DNA from: Candidatus Flexifilum breve
GTDB taxonomy: Bacteria > Chloroflexota > Anaerolineae > Aggregatilineales > Phototrophicaceae
Assembly (NCBI GenBank): GCA_016717205.1
Contig: JADKGC010000006.1
Coordinates: forward strand, 186,001-250,000
Reading direction: 5' to 3'
DNA length: 64,000 bases
The position numbers and the translations under genes were made by a program. The notes under the pieces were generated by a model. The model saw only the letters and a list, made by a program, of their open reading frames with translations, had not been told where the DNA came from and ran no database searches. Shown one piece after another: positions 41,681 through 50,205 of the stretch (the first letter of the stretch is position 1; each line of letters begins with the position of its first letter).

Positions 41681-43171
41681 GTGACTCCGAACAACCCACT
41701 CGTCCTCACCCCGATCTTCTTCCCGCTGTTCGCCGCGGCGCTGTGCGTCTTCTTTGCGCACTTCCGCCGCATGCAGCGCATCATCGGTGTCAGCGCGACC
41801 ATCCTCGCGTGGTTGGGCAGTCTGTCGGTGCTGGCGCTCAACTGGGTCGATGGTCTGCAGCTCTACCGTCTCGGCGGTTACATGCCCCCCTATGGGATCG
41901 TGCTCGCCCCCGATATGCTCTCCGCGATTTTCACGGCGATGGCCTCGACCGTCGTCATGGGCGGCGCGATCTATATTCTCGGCTGCCGCGACAAGTGTGT
42001 GAGCTATCCGGCGTTCATGCCGTTGTACTTGTGCATGGCGGCGGGTCTGCATGGTGCATTTTACACAGGTGACATTTTCACGCTGTTCGTCTTTCAGGAA
42101 CTGATGATCATGTCGTCGGTGGTGCTGGTGGGCATTTCCGACAACCGCCTCGGCGTGGAAGCGGCCATCAAGTACCTGCTGATCAGCGCGATGGGTTCGC
42201 TGTTTCTGCTGCTCGGCATCGGCGCGATCTACGCCTCGTTCGGCACGCTGACGCTGGCTGACATCGCCCGCCTGCTCGAAGGCGGCGACCGTCCGCTGCT
42301 CGCGCAGACCGCCGCCGTCATGCTGATGTGCGCCTTCCTCCTCAAGAGCGCGGTCTTCCCGTTCCACTTCTGGCAGCCAGATTTCCACACCGCCGCGCCG
42401 ACGCCTGTGCATGCGGTGCTGTCGTCGGTGGTCGTGAAGGTCGGCGTGTACGGCCTCATCCGCTTGACCATGCTGATGTTCATCGCGGAAGCACCGCTCG
42501 TGCGGACGCTACTCCTCGTGCTCGGCATCATCGGCATCTTCTTTGGCAGCCTCGGCGCGCTCCGCACCTACGATGCGAAGCGCATGCTCGCGTATTCCAC
42601 GTTCGGGCAAATCGGCTTCATCCTGCTGGGGATTGGCTGGGGTACACCGCTCGCCTTGATCGGTGCGATTGTCTACGCGGTCAACCACGCGTTCATCAAG
42701 TCGTCGCTGCTGATGATCACCGGGGCGCTGGCCAGTCGCATGCCGAACAAGTCGGCCAAGCTGGTCGATATCGGCGGGGCAGGGCGCAGTTTCAAATTGA
42801 TGGGCGGGCTGTATCTGCTCGGCGGGCTGGCGCTCGCGGGCGTGCCCCCGATGAACGGCTTCATCAGCAAACTCGCGATTATTCGCGGCGGCATTGATGC
42901 GCAAAGCTGGCTTTTGCTCGGTCTGGCCATCGCCGCGGGCCTGATCACGTTGATGTATGTGGTGCGCACATGGCAGCACGTGTTCCAGCGCAACCCGGCA
43001 GATCAACTGCACCTGAAACCCTACGGCGATAGTCTGGTCGCCCCGGTGCTGCTGGTCAGTTTATGTGTGTTGTTCGGCTTGTTCGCGGTGCCGGTGGTGC
43101 AGGCCGCGACCATTGCCGTGACGCGGTTGAGTGACCCTCAGAGTTACATCCGTGCGGTGTTAGGAGGCTAA
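41681..43171 (+). CDS. mnhD: Mrp Na+/H+ antiporter subunit D
   Basis: A 496-residue NuoN/NuoM-like subunit starting at GTG. Helices carry LFVFQELMIMSSVVLVGISD (key glutamate) and FLLKSAVFPFHFWQPDFHTA (key lysine), plus LRTYDAKRMLAYSTFGQIGF and VNHAFIKSSLLMITGALA. With MnhA it forms the two proton or sodium channels of the complex. The order A-B-C-D-E-F-G is the standard one. Confidence 0.95.
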   Translation: MTPNNPLVLTPIFFPLFAAALCVFFAHFRRMQRIIGVSATILAWLGSLSVLALNWVDGLQLYRLGGYMPPYGIVLAPDMLSAIFTAMASTVVMGGAIYILGCRDKCVSYPAFMPLYLCMAAGLHGAFYTGDIFTLFVFQELMIMSSVVLVGISDNRLGVEAAIKYLLISAMGSLFLLLGIGAIYASFGTLTLADIARLLEGGDRPLLAQTAAVMLMCAFLLKSAVFPFHFWQPDFHTAAPTPVHAVLSSVVVKVGVYGLIRLTMLMFIAEAPLVRTLLLVLGIIGIFFGSLGALRTYDAKRMLAYSTFGQIGFILLGIGWGTPLALIGAIVYAVNHAFIKSSLLMITGALASRMPNKSAKLVDIGGAGRSFKLMGGLYLLGGLALAGVPPMNGFISKLAIIRGGIDAQSWLLLGLAIAAGLITLMYVVRTWQHVFQRNPADQLHLKPYGDSLVAPVLLVSLCVLFGLFAVPVVQAATIAVTRLSDPQSYIRAVLGG

Positions 43172-43174
43172 ATC

Positions 43175-43675
43175 ATGTTGGCGACGCTCTTGCTGGCTGT
43201 TCCCCTGGCGGGAATTTGGATGGTTGTGACCTCAAACCTGTCCCTCGAAAGTTTTTTCGTCGGCGCGGTGCTCGGGATTGCGATCCAACTGCTGCTGCGC
43301 ACCGAACGCAAGACCGTCGAGGTGAAGCGTCTGCCCGATCAACTGATGGCGCTGGTCGTCTATGTGGTGACGCTGGCGCGTGATGTCATCCTGTGCAGCA
43401 TCGGCGTTGCTCGCCTTGTGTTGAACCCCAATATGCCAATCAACCCCGGCATTCTCGCCGTCCCGACGCAGGATGCACACGAAAATGATGCGATTGCCGC
43501 GTTCAGCGCCCATGGTATTACGCTGACCCCCGGCGAACTGGTCATGGACTTTGAAGGCGGCCACACGATGTTCGTGCACTGCCTCGACGTGCATGCCTCG
43601 GCACAGAGCGCGCCCGATCAGCAGACGGCGCGTCTCAAGCTGCTGCGCCGCATCATGGGAGCCGCGCATGAGTAG
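43175..43675 (+). CDS. mnhE: Mrp Na+/H+ antiporter subunit E
   Basis: A 166-residue subunit. Two or three N-terminal helices (WMVVTSNLSLESFFVGAVLG, LMALVVYVVTLARDVILCSI) are followed by a cytoplasmic domain, with PNMPINPGILAVPTQDAHEN and ALSPG-type ITLTPGELVMDFEG as in MnhE homologues. It lies 3 bases after MnhD and overlaps MnhF by 8 bases. Confidence 0.95.
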   Translation: MLATLLLAVPLAGIWMVVTSNLSLESFFVGAVLGIAIQLLLRTERKTVEVKRLPDQLMALVVYVVTLARDVILCSIGVARLVLNPNMPINPGILAVPTQDAHENDAIAAFSAHGITLTPGELVMDFEGGHTMFVHCLDVHASAQSAPDQQTARLKLLRRIMGAAHE

Positions 43676-43943
43676 TGTTGTGTCGTTGGGCGTGCACGGC
43701 GCGCTGATCGCGCTGATTCTGCTCCTGATCCCTTGCATTTACCGCTTGTGGAAAGGGCCGAGCGCCGCCGAACGTTTGCAGGTGATCGACACGATCACCA
43801 CCCTTTTGATCGGGATCATCGTCGTGCTTGCGGTTATTCGCGGCGATGTGATGTTTGTCGATATTGCAATTGCTCTCGCGGCGTTCGGCTTCATTGGGAC
43901 GCTGGCAGTGGCGCGGTACATCTCGGAGAAAAGGACCTTCTGA
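43668..43943 (+). CDS. mnhF: Mrp Na+/H+ antiporter subunit F
   Basis: A 91-residue three-helix subunit. RLWKGPSAAERLQVIDTITT and GDVMFVDIAIALAAFGFIGT are diagnostic for MnhF. The frame is open upstream to 43551, but that part is inside MnhE in another frame; ATG 43668 overlaps MnhE by 8 bases and fits the family start. Its stop overlaps the MnhG start by one base. Confidence 0.95.
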   Translation: MSSVVSLGVHGALIALILLLIPCIYRLWKGPSAAERLQVIDTITTLLIGIIVVLAVIRGDVMFVDIAIALAAFGFIGTLAVARYISEKRTF

Positions 43944-44299
43944 TGGAAATTCTCGGCTTGATCATCCTCTGGATCGGCATTGGCTTCAGTGCAATAGGCA
44001 TTCTCGGCCTGCTGCGTCTGCCCGATATGTACACTCGTTTGCACGCGTCCGGCAAAGTCTCGACCGTCGGGCTGATCGCGCTGCTGCTCGGCGCAGCTCT
44101 CCTCATGCCGTCGACCCTCTTGAAAGTCGTCGCACTGGCGCTGTTCGCCATGCTGACGCTGCCCGTGAGCACGCATGCAATTGCGCTGGCTGGCTACCGT
44201 TCCGGCGTGCGTATGAGCTGGTTTGGGCGTGATGACCTAAAGCACCGCGAACGGTCGTCGGAAACGGTTGAACTCGCTGAAGAACGCTCCGCTGCCTAA
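43943..44299 (+). CDS. mnhG: Mrp Na+/H+ antiporter subunit G
   Basis: A 118-residue subunit with three helices. GIGFSAIGILGLLRLPDMYT, RLHASGKVSTVGLIALLLGA and LPVSTHAIALAGYRSGV are the MnhG pattern. The last 25 residues are charged and cytoplasmic. It completes the seven-gene antiporter operon, followed 19 bases later by a hairpin terminator. Confidence 0.95.
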   Translation: MEILGLIILWIGIGFSAIGILGLLRLPDMYTRLHASGKVSTVGLIALLLGAALLMPSTLLKVVALALFAMLTLPVSTHAIALAGYRSGVRMSWFGRDDLKHRERSSETVELAEERSAA

Positions 44300-44318
44300 C
44301 ATTTGACTACATCAGGGC

Positions 44319-44356
44319 TGCACCTCAGCCGCCTAACCAGAAGCCACTGAGGTGCA
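44319..44356. terminator. Hairpin at the end of the Mrp operon
   Basis: Perfect 10-bp arms tgcacctcag and ctgaggtgca enclose 18 bases. It lies between the MnhG stop and the convergent end of the PfkB gene and probably acts in both directions, although no T-run follows on the plus strand. Confidence 0.55.
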
Positions 44357-44368
44357 TAAGTCCCTGCG

Positions 44369-45288
44369 TTAATCCGCGTATTGCCCCAACGCCGTTTCCA
44401 CCGCTTCCCGACATGGCGCGCTCTGCGCCCCGCCGTAACCAAGCGTTGACAGCCCACCGCACACGTTCCCCTGCCGCAGACAGCCGATGCCATCGCAACC
44501 CGTGAGATGCGCCGCGAGATAGCCTGCGTTGAAGGCATCCCCTGCGCCCGTGGTATCCAACGGCGTGACCGGGAGGGCGGGTACATGATAATTCCCCGTC
44601 TTATCCCACAGCCACGCGCCGTTCGCCCCATCTTTGACGACCAGTTTGGCTACGAGATCACGCAGTCTAAACGCCGCTTCTTCGAGCGTGGCCGTTTCGG
44701 TGAGGCGCTGTGCCTCGGACGCGTTCGGCATGAACAGATCGATCTGCTGAAGTGTTTCGCGCACCAATGGCGAATCGAGCCTGTGCGGGCGGTGCTGGCA
44801 GTCCATCGCGATCTGAATGCCGCGCGCGCGCCACTCGGCAAACAGGGACGACAGGCGTGCGTCCAGCGTCAAGCCGGGGAAATAGATCAGGCGTGGGTGA
44901 CTTGCTCGACGGCCGCCTGTAACTGCGGGATCGTATCCACGCGGGGGTCGTTATAGGTGAGGAAGGCGCGATCCTGCGGGTAGGACATGGCGACGGTGAT
45001 GCGCCGGAACGGTTCATCCCGCCGCACGACCAGCGACAGATCGATGCCGCGCTCGGTCAGCCATTCGGCGATCAGGCGGCTGGCGAAGTCAGTGCCGAAC
45101 ACGCCGACCCAGCCCGTCGTCAGCCCGAGATTGCGCAGACCCATCATCGTGTTAATTGCGCCGCCGCCGGGCACGAGCTGCATATCCTTCGCGTAGATCT
45201 CCGACCCCAGTGTGGGCAGTTCCGGCATCCCTGTGAAGATCAGATCACAGTAGTAATTTCCGGTGAGCAGCACATCGACGTGATTCAC
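44369..45288 (-). pseudogene. PfkB-family carbohydrate kinase, frameshifted in the middle
   Basis: Two adjacent frames together encode a full ribokinase-like enzyme. The N-terminal frame (45288 to about 44900) has VDVLLTGNYYCDLIF, the sugar-binding VPGGGAINTMMGLRNLG and VGVFGTDFASRL. The C-terminal frame (about 44895 to 44369) has IDLFMPNASEAQRLT, LVVKDGANGAWLWD and the PfkB signature DTTGAGDAFNAGYLAA with the catalytic Asp. One base missing near 44896-44902 separates them; restoring it gives VEQVHPRLIYFPGLTLDARL. The start is GTG 45288, overlapping the GH4 stop, so kinase and GH4 are translationally coupled. The substrate is a sugar or nucleoside of unknown type. Confidence 0.82.
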
Positions 45289-46649
45289 TGCCACTCCCCG
45301 ACGAGATCGCGATGGGCTTCGAGGAAGGCGCTGACCAGCTTTTCTGCCAGCGGATACGAGCCGATCAGCGGATTGACGGCGAGGGCTTCGACCGCGAGTT
45401 CTTTCGATCGGGCGAGAATGGCGCGCGCGGCGAAGCGTTCGTACTGCTTGACAGTGCGCATGAGCAGGTACTGCGGTTCAGGCACGGCACCGATCTTGAC
45501 CGGGCGCACGCCTGCCGCGTCAATCCAGCAGCTCACCTCGACGACATCATCGTCCTGCAAGCCAGCGATCGTCCCGTTATTCGGCACGTTCAGTCCGGTG
45601 TAAAGTGGGGTATTGGTTGCAATGGCCTCGACGCAGCCCAACGCGACGGCGGCGTACCCCTCGTCATCCTGCTCGATGGGTTCGAGTGTGGGGCGGGGCG
45701 CATCGTGGCGGGCGTGCGCCATGTACGTCGCGCCGCGCTGACCCATCACCGTTTGCCAGATGTGAATGGCCTCGTCGGGATCGGTGGCCGCCGCCAGCTG
45801 GCGCAGGAGATCGTTGGTCAGGCGTTCGACTTCCTCGCCGCGGGTCTCCGGTTTTTTCAGCAGCGCCGCCAGCGCCTCATCGCGGTGATAGAAGTAGTGT
45901 AGATACTCGTTGAGGAAGGTGCCCATCCAGCGCCGCAGACCGGGCGCGAACATCGACATATGCGTGGAGGCGACAAATTGCTCGTTATTGAGCAGGCCGG
46001 GCAGTACTTCTTCGCCCGTGCCGCCATGCCCGTCGATTTGTACCGAGCGCGTCCACGACAGGTGATTCAGCCCGTAGACCTCGTGATACACGCGGCGGAG
46101 CGGCACGCCGAGGTAACGGCTGGCGGCGTGCTGTGCGCCGTTGGCACTGTCACAAATGCCGATCACGCGCTCAATGCCCGCGTAGTGCAGCCCCTGCGCG
46201 ACTAGTCCCGCCGGATTGGTGAAGTTGTACAACCACGCATTCGGCGCGCCGATCTCAGCGATCAGGTGCGCATAGTCAAGAATGGCGGGCAGGCTGCGCA
46301 TCGCCATGGCAAAGCCGCCCGCGCCCGTCGTTTCCTGACCGAGTACGCCGTGTTGAAAGGCGATCCGCTCGTCCAGCGCGCGGCCGCGTTCCAGACCGGG
46401 CCGAATCGAGGTGATAACGTGCTGCGCGCCGCGTACTGCTTCCCGCGCATCAGTCGTGAACATCAGCTTGAACGGCGCATTGAACTGCCGCGCGAGCGTT
46501 TCGCACAGGCCGCCCATCAGTCGGAGCTTATCCGGCGCGTTGTCCATCAACCACACTTCTTGCAAATCGAGCTTGGCCGCGCGGCGGACGAGGGAGGGAA
46601 TCAAGCGGGGCGTGCGGACGCTGCCCCCGCCAATAATCGCGAGTTTCAT
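45285..46649 (-). CDS. GH4 family 6-phospho-beta-glucosidase-like hydrolase
   Basis: A 454-residue NAD+- and metal-dependent glycosidase of family GH4. The N-terminal dinucleotide site is LAIIGGGSVRTPRL, and the Mn2+ ligands are expected in GICDSANG (Cys) and YGLNHLSW (His). YNFTNPAG is the family asparagine motif. GH4 enzymes use an unusual redox mechanism with elimination. Close relatives cleave 6-phospho-beta-glucosides, which raises the question of where phosphorylation occurs, as no PTS gene is in the window; the coupled PfkB kinase could supply it. The ATG at 46649 is preferred to the TTG 6 bases upstream. Confidence 0.9.
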   Translation of the reverse strand: MKLAIIGGGSVRTPRLIPSLVRRAAKLDLQEVWLMDNAPDKLRLMGGLCETLARQFNAPFKLMFTTDAREAVRGAQHVITSIRPGLERGRALDERIAFQHGVLGQETTGAGGFAMAMRSLPAILDYAHLIAEIGAPNAWLYNFTNPAGLVAQGLHYAGIERVIGICDSANGAQHAASRYLGVPLRRVYHEVYGLNHLSWTRSVQIDGHGGTGEEVLPGLLNNEQFVASTHMSMFAPGLRRWMGTFLNEYLHYFYHRDEALAALLKKPETRGEEVERLTNDLLRQLAAATDPDEAIHIWQTVMGQRGATYMAHARHDAPRPTLEPIEQDDEGYAAVALGCVEAIATNTPLYTGLNVPNNGTIAGLQDDDVVEVSCWIDAAGVRPVKIGAVPEPQYLLMRTVKQYERFAARAILARSKELAVEALAVNPLIGSYPLAEKLVSAFLEAHRDLVGEWQ

Positions 46650-46741
46650 GACCAATCCGATCGCTACATCAACCGGGCGGTGCTTATAACTCCCCGCCAG
46701 GAGCGGATTACAAAGACGCGGTCAGACATGTCCGGAGGGCT

Positions 46742-47998
46742 TTACAGTCGCATGCTATCTGCCGGGAAGTTGAGTGTGGCGAAGTAATCGTCGACCGTTT
46801 CGGCGCGGCGAATCCGCTTGATTGAGCCATCGGCGCAGAGCAGCAGTTCCTGCGGGCGCAAGCGTCCATTATAGTTGAACCCCATCGCGTGACCGTGCGC
46901 CCCGGTATCGTGGATGACGAGCAGATCGCCCGGTTCGACACGTGGCAGGTCGCGCTGCACAGCGAATTTGTCGTTGTTCTCGCACAGCGACCCGACCACG
47001 TCGACGGTTTCGGTCGGCTCGCCGTCTTTGCCATGCACATGGACGTGATGATACGCGCCATACATGCCGGGGCGCATCAACGCCGACATGCTGGCATCGA
47101 CGCCGATGTAGGTGCGGTAGGTCTCTTTGCGATTGATGGCGCGCGTGACGAGCACGCCGTGACCGCCGGTCATGTAGCGACCGCTCTCCATGTACAGACG
47201 CGGCGCGTATTCGTGCTTACGACGGAACGCGGCGAACAGCGCCGTGATTTCGGTGCTGAGCGCCGCAAGGTCGAGCGGTTGATCTTCGGGGCGGTAGGGG
47301 AGGCCAAAGCCGCCGCCGATGTTGATGAACTCAAAGCGCACGCCGAGTGCCGCGCTCAGCGACTCGATCAGTTCGAGCAGCATAGCGGCGGTTTGCACTA
47401 GATAGGCATAGTTGCGCTCGTTGGAGATGATCATCGTGTGCAGGCCAAAGCGCTGGACGCCAAGCGCCTGCGCGCGCTGGTACGCGGGGAGCAGTTGTTC
47501 GTGTGTGATGCCGAACTTGGCCTCAATGGGGTTGCCCATGATGGCGTTGCCGGTGCGCCGCGCGCCGGGGTTATAGCGGAAGCAGATCAATTCGGGCGCA
47601 GCGGGTAAGTTATCCAGCAGACCGATGCTATCCAGGTTGAGGATGCAGCCACCCTGATCAAACGCGGCGGCGAATTCGGCGGCGCTCGTATTGTTCGATG
47701 TGAACATGATGTCATCGGCTTGCGCGCCCACACCCCGGCTGAGGATCAATTCGGGGATCGAGCTGCAATCGAAGCCGAAGTCGAGATCCCGCATGATGCT
47801 CAAAATCGCCGGGTTGGGCAGCGCCTTGACCGCGAAGTATTCGCGAAAGCCTTCGATCTCGGCAAAAGCTGCCTTGAGTGCTGCCCCTGTGTCTCGGATG
47901 CCGATCTCATCGTAGAGATGAAACGGCGTGCCGAAGTGAGCGGCGATCTCCGGTAAAATCGGCGCAAGACGCTGATCAAAGGCGGGCGACATGGGCAT
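46742..47998 (-). CDS. lysA: Diaminopimelate decarboxylase
   Basis: A 418-residue PLP enzyme of the fold-III decarboxylase family. The PLP lysine is in YFAVKALPNPAIL; FDCSSIPELILSRGVGAQ, INIGGGFGLPY and the C-terminal GSLCENNDKFAVQRDLPRVE (active-site Cys of the other subunit) follow the LysA pattern. It would convert meso-diaminopimelate to lysine. Related ornithine- or carboxynorspermidine-type enzymes cannot be fully excluded because the SLCENNDK region differs slightly from the usual GPICESGD. The ATG at 47998 has a GAAGGA site. It is monocistronic and divergent from the VOC gene. Confidence 0.85.
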   Translation of the reverse strand: MPMSPAFDQRLAPILPEIAAHFGTPFHLYDEIGIRDTGAALKAAFAEIEGFREYFAVKALPNPAILSIMRDLDFGFDCSSIPELILSRGVGAQADDIMFTSNNTSAAEFAAAFDQGGCILNLDSIGLLDNLPAAPELICFRYNPGARRTGNAIMGNPIEAKFGITHEQLLPAYQRAQALGVQRFGLHTMIISNERNYAYLVQTAAMLLELIESLSAALGVRFEFINIGGGFGLPYRPEDQPLDLAALSTEITALFAAFRRKHEYAPRLYMESGRYMTGGHGVLVTRAINRKETYRTYIGVDASMSALMRPGMYGAYHHVHVHGKDGEPTETVDVVGSLCENNDKFAVQRDLPRVEPGDLLVIHDTGAHGHAMGFNYNGRLRPQELLLCADGSIKRIRRAETVDDYFATLNFPADSMRL

Positions 47999-48111
47999 AA
48001 CAGTCAATCCTTCACACGGGGTAAGCGTCCCCATTGTCGCTCATTTGCCGCTCACTGTGCAGGTTCAAAATAGGGTTAGAAATCGACAGCAAACAGACTA
48101 AGGGTATGACC

Positions 48112-48718
48112 ATGAAGAAAATTCAGACGCAGGGCGTCCACCATATCACCATGATCGGGGCAGATCGCCAGACGAGTATCGACTTCTGGGAAGGCGTCAT
48201 GGGCATGCCGTTCATTTTCGAGCAGCCGAATCTCGACGTGCCCGCCGAAAGTCACCTGTACTTCGACCCCGGCGATGGGCGGCTAATCACGGTGTTCACG
48301 AACGAGAACCGCAAGCCGGATGCGTCGCGTAACCCGGAAGACATCGGTAACCTGCATCATCTGGCCTTCAGCGTGTCCCGCGCCACCTACACGCAGATCG
48401 TCAAGCGGCTGGACGAGCGCGGCATCAGCCATACCGGATTTGTCGACCGTGGCTTCATGGACTCGATCTACTTCCGTGATCCCCTCGGTCAGTTGATCGA
48501 GTGCGCGTGCTACAAGTTCGAGCCGCCGTCCGGGCACGACGCATGCGCAGGTCTTATTCGAAGCGCACAAGCTGCGCGTCGCCCGCGGCGACCATCACAT
48601 CGCGGATGAGCATCTGGCCGATGCAATCGAACTGCTGCTGCAGCGCCAGCAGGGCACGCTCTCGACGGATACCGCGCCGAAAGATCCGTACACGGAAAAG
48701 CCGCCCGTGTGGGATTAG
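48112..48718 (+). pseudogene. VOC-family (glyoxalase/extradiol-dioxygenase fold) protein, frameshifted near the C-terminus
   Basis: The first frame encodes GVHHITMIGADRQTSIDFWE, then LYFDPGDGRLITVFTNEN, NLHHLAFSVSRATYTQIVKR and IYFRDPLGQLIECACYKFE, with the His/Glu metal ligands of a glyoxalase-fold enzyme. After FEPPSGH the frame breaks near 48535-48543. In the next frame the protein continues as THAQVLFEAHKLRVARGDHH and ends KPPVWD with a stop at 48718, a C-terminus typical of ring-cleaving-dioxygenase-like VOC proteins. One extra base, or two missing, explains it. ATG 48112 follows AAGGG. The substrate is unknown. Confidence 0.8.
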
Positions 48719-48773
48719 CCGCCGAGGTCACGCTACACTAGGCGCGGTGCTTCACTCTAGCAAAGGAGCTGTC

Positions 48774-49766
48774 ATGGCTTATCAAGCCGTTAAAGAGCGT
48801 TATGATCACATGCAGTACCGCCGCACGGGACGCTGGGGTTTGAAGCTCCCTGCAGTGTCGCTCGGTCTGTGGCATAACTTCGGTGGCGTGGATTCACTCG
48901 AAACCGCGCGCGCCCTGATTCACCGCTCGTTTGACCTCGGCATCACGCATTTTGACCTCGCCAACAACTACGGACCGCCGCCCGGTTCAGCAGAAGAGAA
49001 CTTTGGGCGCATCCTCGCGCAGGATTTGCGGCCGTATCGCGACGAATTGATCATCTCGTCGAAGGCGGGCTATCACATGTGGGCAGGGCCGTACGGCGAC
49101 TGGGGATCGCGCAAGTACCTGATCGCCAGCCTCGACCAGAGCCTCAAGCGCATGGGGCTGGAGTACGTCGACATCTTCTACAGTCACCGTATGGACCCGA
49201 ACACGCCGCTCGATGAAACCATGGGCGCGCTCGATCACCTGGTGCGGCAGGGTAAGGCACTGTATGTGGGCATCTCCAACTACAGCGCGGAGAAAACCCG
49301 CGAGGCCGCGCAGATTTTGCACCAGCTCGGCACGCCGTGCCTGATCCATCAGCCGCGCTATCACATGTTTGACCGCTGGATTGAGCCGGATCTGCTGCGC
49401 GTTTTGGGCGAAGAGGGGATCGGCTGTATTGTGTTCTCGCCGCTGGCACAGGGCTTGCTGACAGATCGCTATCTACATGAGATTCCTGAGGGATCGCGGG
49501 CGTCGAAGGCGCATGGTTTCCTGCGTCCCGCCCATATCACCGACGAAAAACTCGCCAAAGTCCGCCGGTTGCATGATCTGGCGTTGGCGCGCGGCCATTC
49601 ACTGGCGCAGATGGCGGTCGCGTGGGTGCTGCGCCATCCGGGCATGACCTCGGCGCTGATCGGCGCGAGCAGCGTCCAGCAGGTCGAAGCTAACGTCGCC
49701 GCGCTCAACAACCTGAGCTTCACCGACGACGAACTCGTGCAGATTGAGGCGATTCTCGCGGGTTAA
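48774..49766 (+). CDS. Aldo-keto reductase, AKR14 (YghZ/GAP-reductase)-like
   Basis: A 330-residue NADPH-dependent reductase. The tetrad is visible: Asp and Tyr in HFDLANNYGPPPGSAEENFG, Lys in IISSKAGYHMW and His in DIFYSHRMD. IHQPRYHMFDRWIEP and IVFSPLAQGLLTDRYL match the L-glyceraldehyde-3-phosphate reductase group, which detoxifies methylglyoxal and related carbonyls. AAAGGAG 6 bases before the ATG marks the start; the long open frame upstream belongs to the tail of the VOC gene. Confidence 0.94.
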   Translation: MAYQAVKERYDHMQYRRTGRWGLKLPAVSLGLWHNFGGVDSLETARALIHRSFDLGITHFDLANNYGPPPGSAEENFGRILAQDLRPYRDELIISSKAGYHMWAGPYGDWGSRKYLIASLDQSLKRMGLEYVDIFYSHRMDPNTPLDETMGALDHLVRQGKALYVGISNYSAEKTREAAQILHQLGTPCLIHQPRYHMFDRWIEPDLLRVLGEEGIGCIVFSPLAQGLLTDRYLHEIPEGSRASKAHGFLRPAHITDEKLAKVRRLHDLALARGHSLAQMAVAWVLRHPGMTSALIGASSVQQVEANVAALNNLSFTDDELVQIEAILAG

Positions 49767-49778
49767 CGAGTCCGTGTG

Positions 49779-49804
49779 GGAGGCGGGGCAGCGACCTCGC
49801 CTCC
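49779..49804. terminator. Hairpin after the aldo-keto reductase gene
   Basis: Arms ggaggcg and cgcctcc enclose 12 bases, starting 12 bases after the stop codon. It lacks a T-run, so terminator function is moderately likely only. Confidence 0.4.
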
Positions 49805-49900
49805 GGTGTATGAATTTCATGCAAAGTTACGTTGACGGGATCGGGCTTCGCCCGTACGATGCAGCTATCGTAAATTAGTGTTTGGGTTGAGGAAAAAACG

Positions 49901-50089
49901 ATGTCGCTAGCGGATGCCCGCCTGTTTGTAACCGAAGTCGAAGTGAACCCCGACCTGCGGGCGTGGGTCGCCGCTGCGCACTGGGATATGGCCGTCGTGT
50001 TTGACGCGGCGGCGCAACTCAACCTCTCGTTTACGGAAGACGAGTTGAGCACGGCGCTGGATCAACTGTGGGGCATCCTCGGCGAATAA
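49901..50089 (+). CDS. Small Nif11-domain-like peptide
   Basis: A 62-residue protein with a clear ribosome site (GAGG 8 bases upstream). The sequence follows the Nif11 leader pattern: MSLADARLFVTEVEVNPDLR, then WDMAVVFDAAAQLNLSFTED and ELSTALDQLWGILGE, i.e. M-S-x-x-x-A, a PDLR turn and an FTEDEL turn before the last helix. Nif11 peptides occur as leaders of ribosomal peptide natural products and as standalone small proteins of unknown role. No core peptide after a Gly-Gly site and no lanthipeptide or YcaO-type modifying enzyme are visible nearby, so a standalone protein is more likely. Confidence 0.65.
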   Translation: MSLADARLFVTEVEVNPDLRAWVAAAHWDMAVVFDAAAQLNLSFTEDELSTALDQLWGILGE

Positions 50090-50205
50090 AGCCCATACGG
50101 GTCATTGGGGGTAGCAAAGAGTAATCGGCAAGTTACTTTACGCGACTTGTAATAATCCTTATGCTTACTGTTCAGTTCGTACAGTCAAGCAAAGGACGAC
50201 GGCGA

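Noticed and set aside
41210..42412. 400-codon minus-strand frame across MnhB, MnhC and MnhD
   Set aside because: It crosses three overlapping antiporter genes and has low-complexity charged composition.
48501..48773. Upstream extension of the aldo-keto reductase frame
   Set aside because: These codons are partly the frame-shifted tail region of the VOC gene. AAAGGAG before ATG 48774 defines the start.
49901..50089. Nitrogen-fixation gene because of the Nif11 name
   Set aside because: Nif11 domains are not nitrogenase parts, and no nif genes are present.
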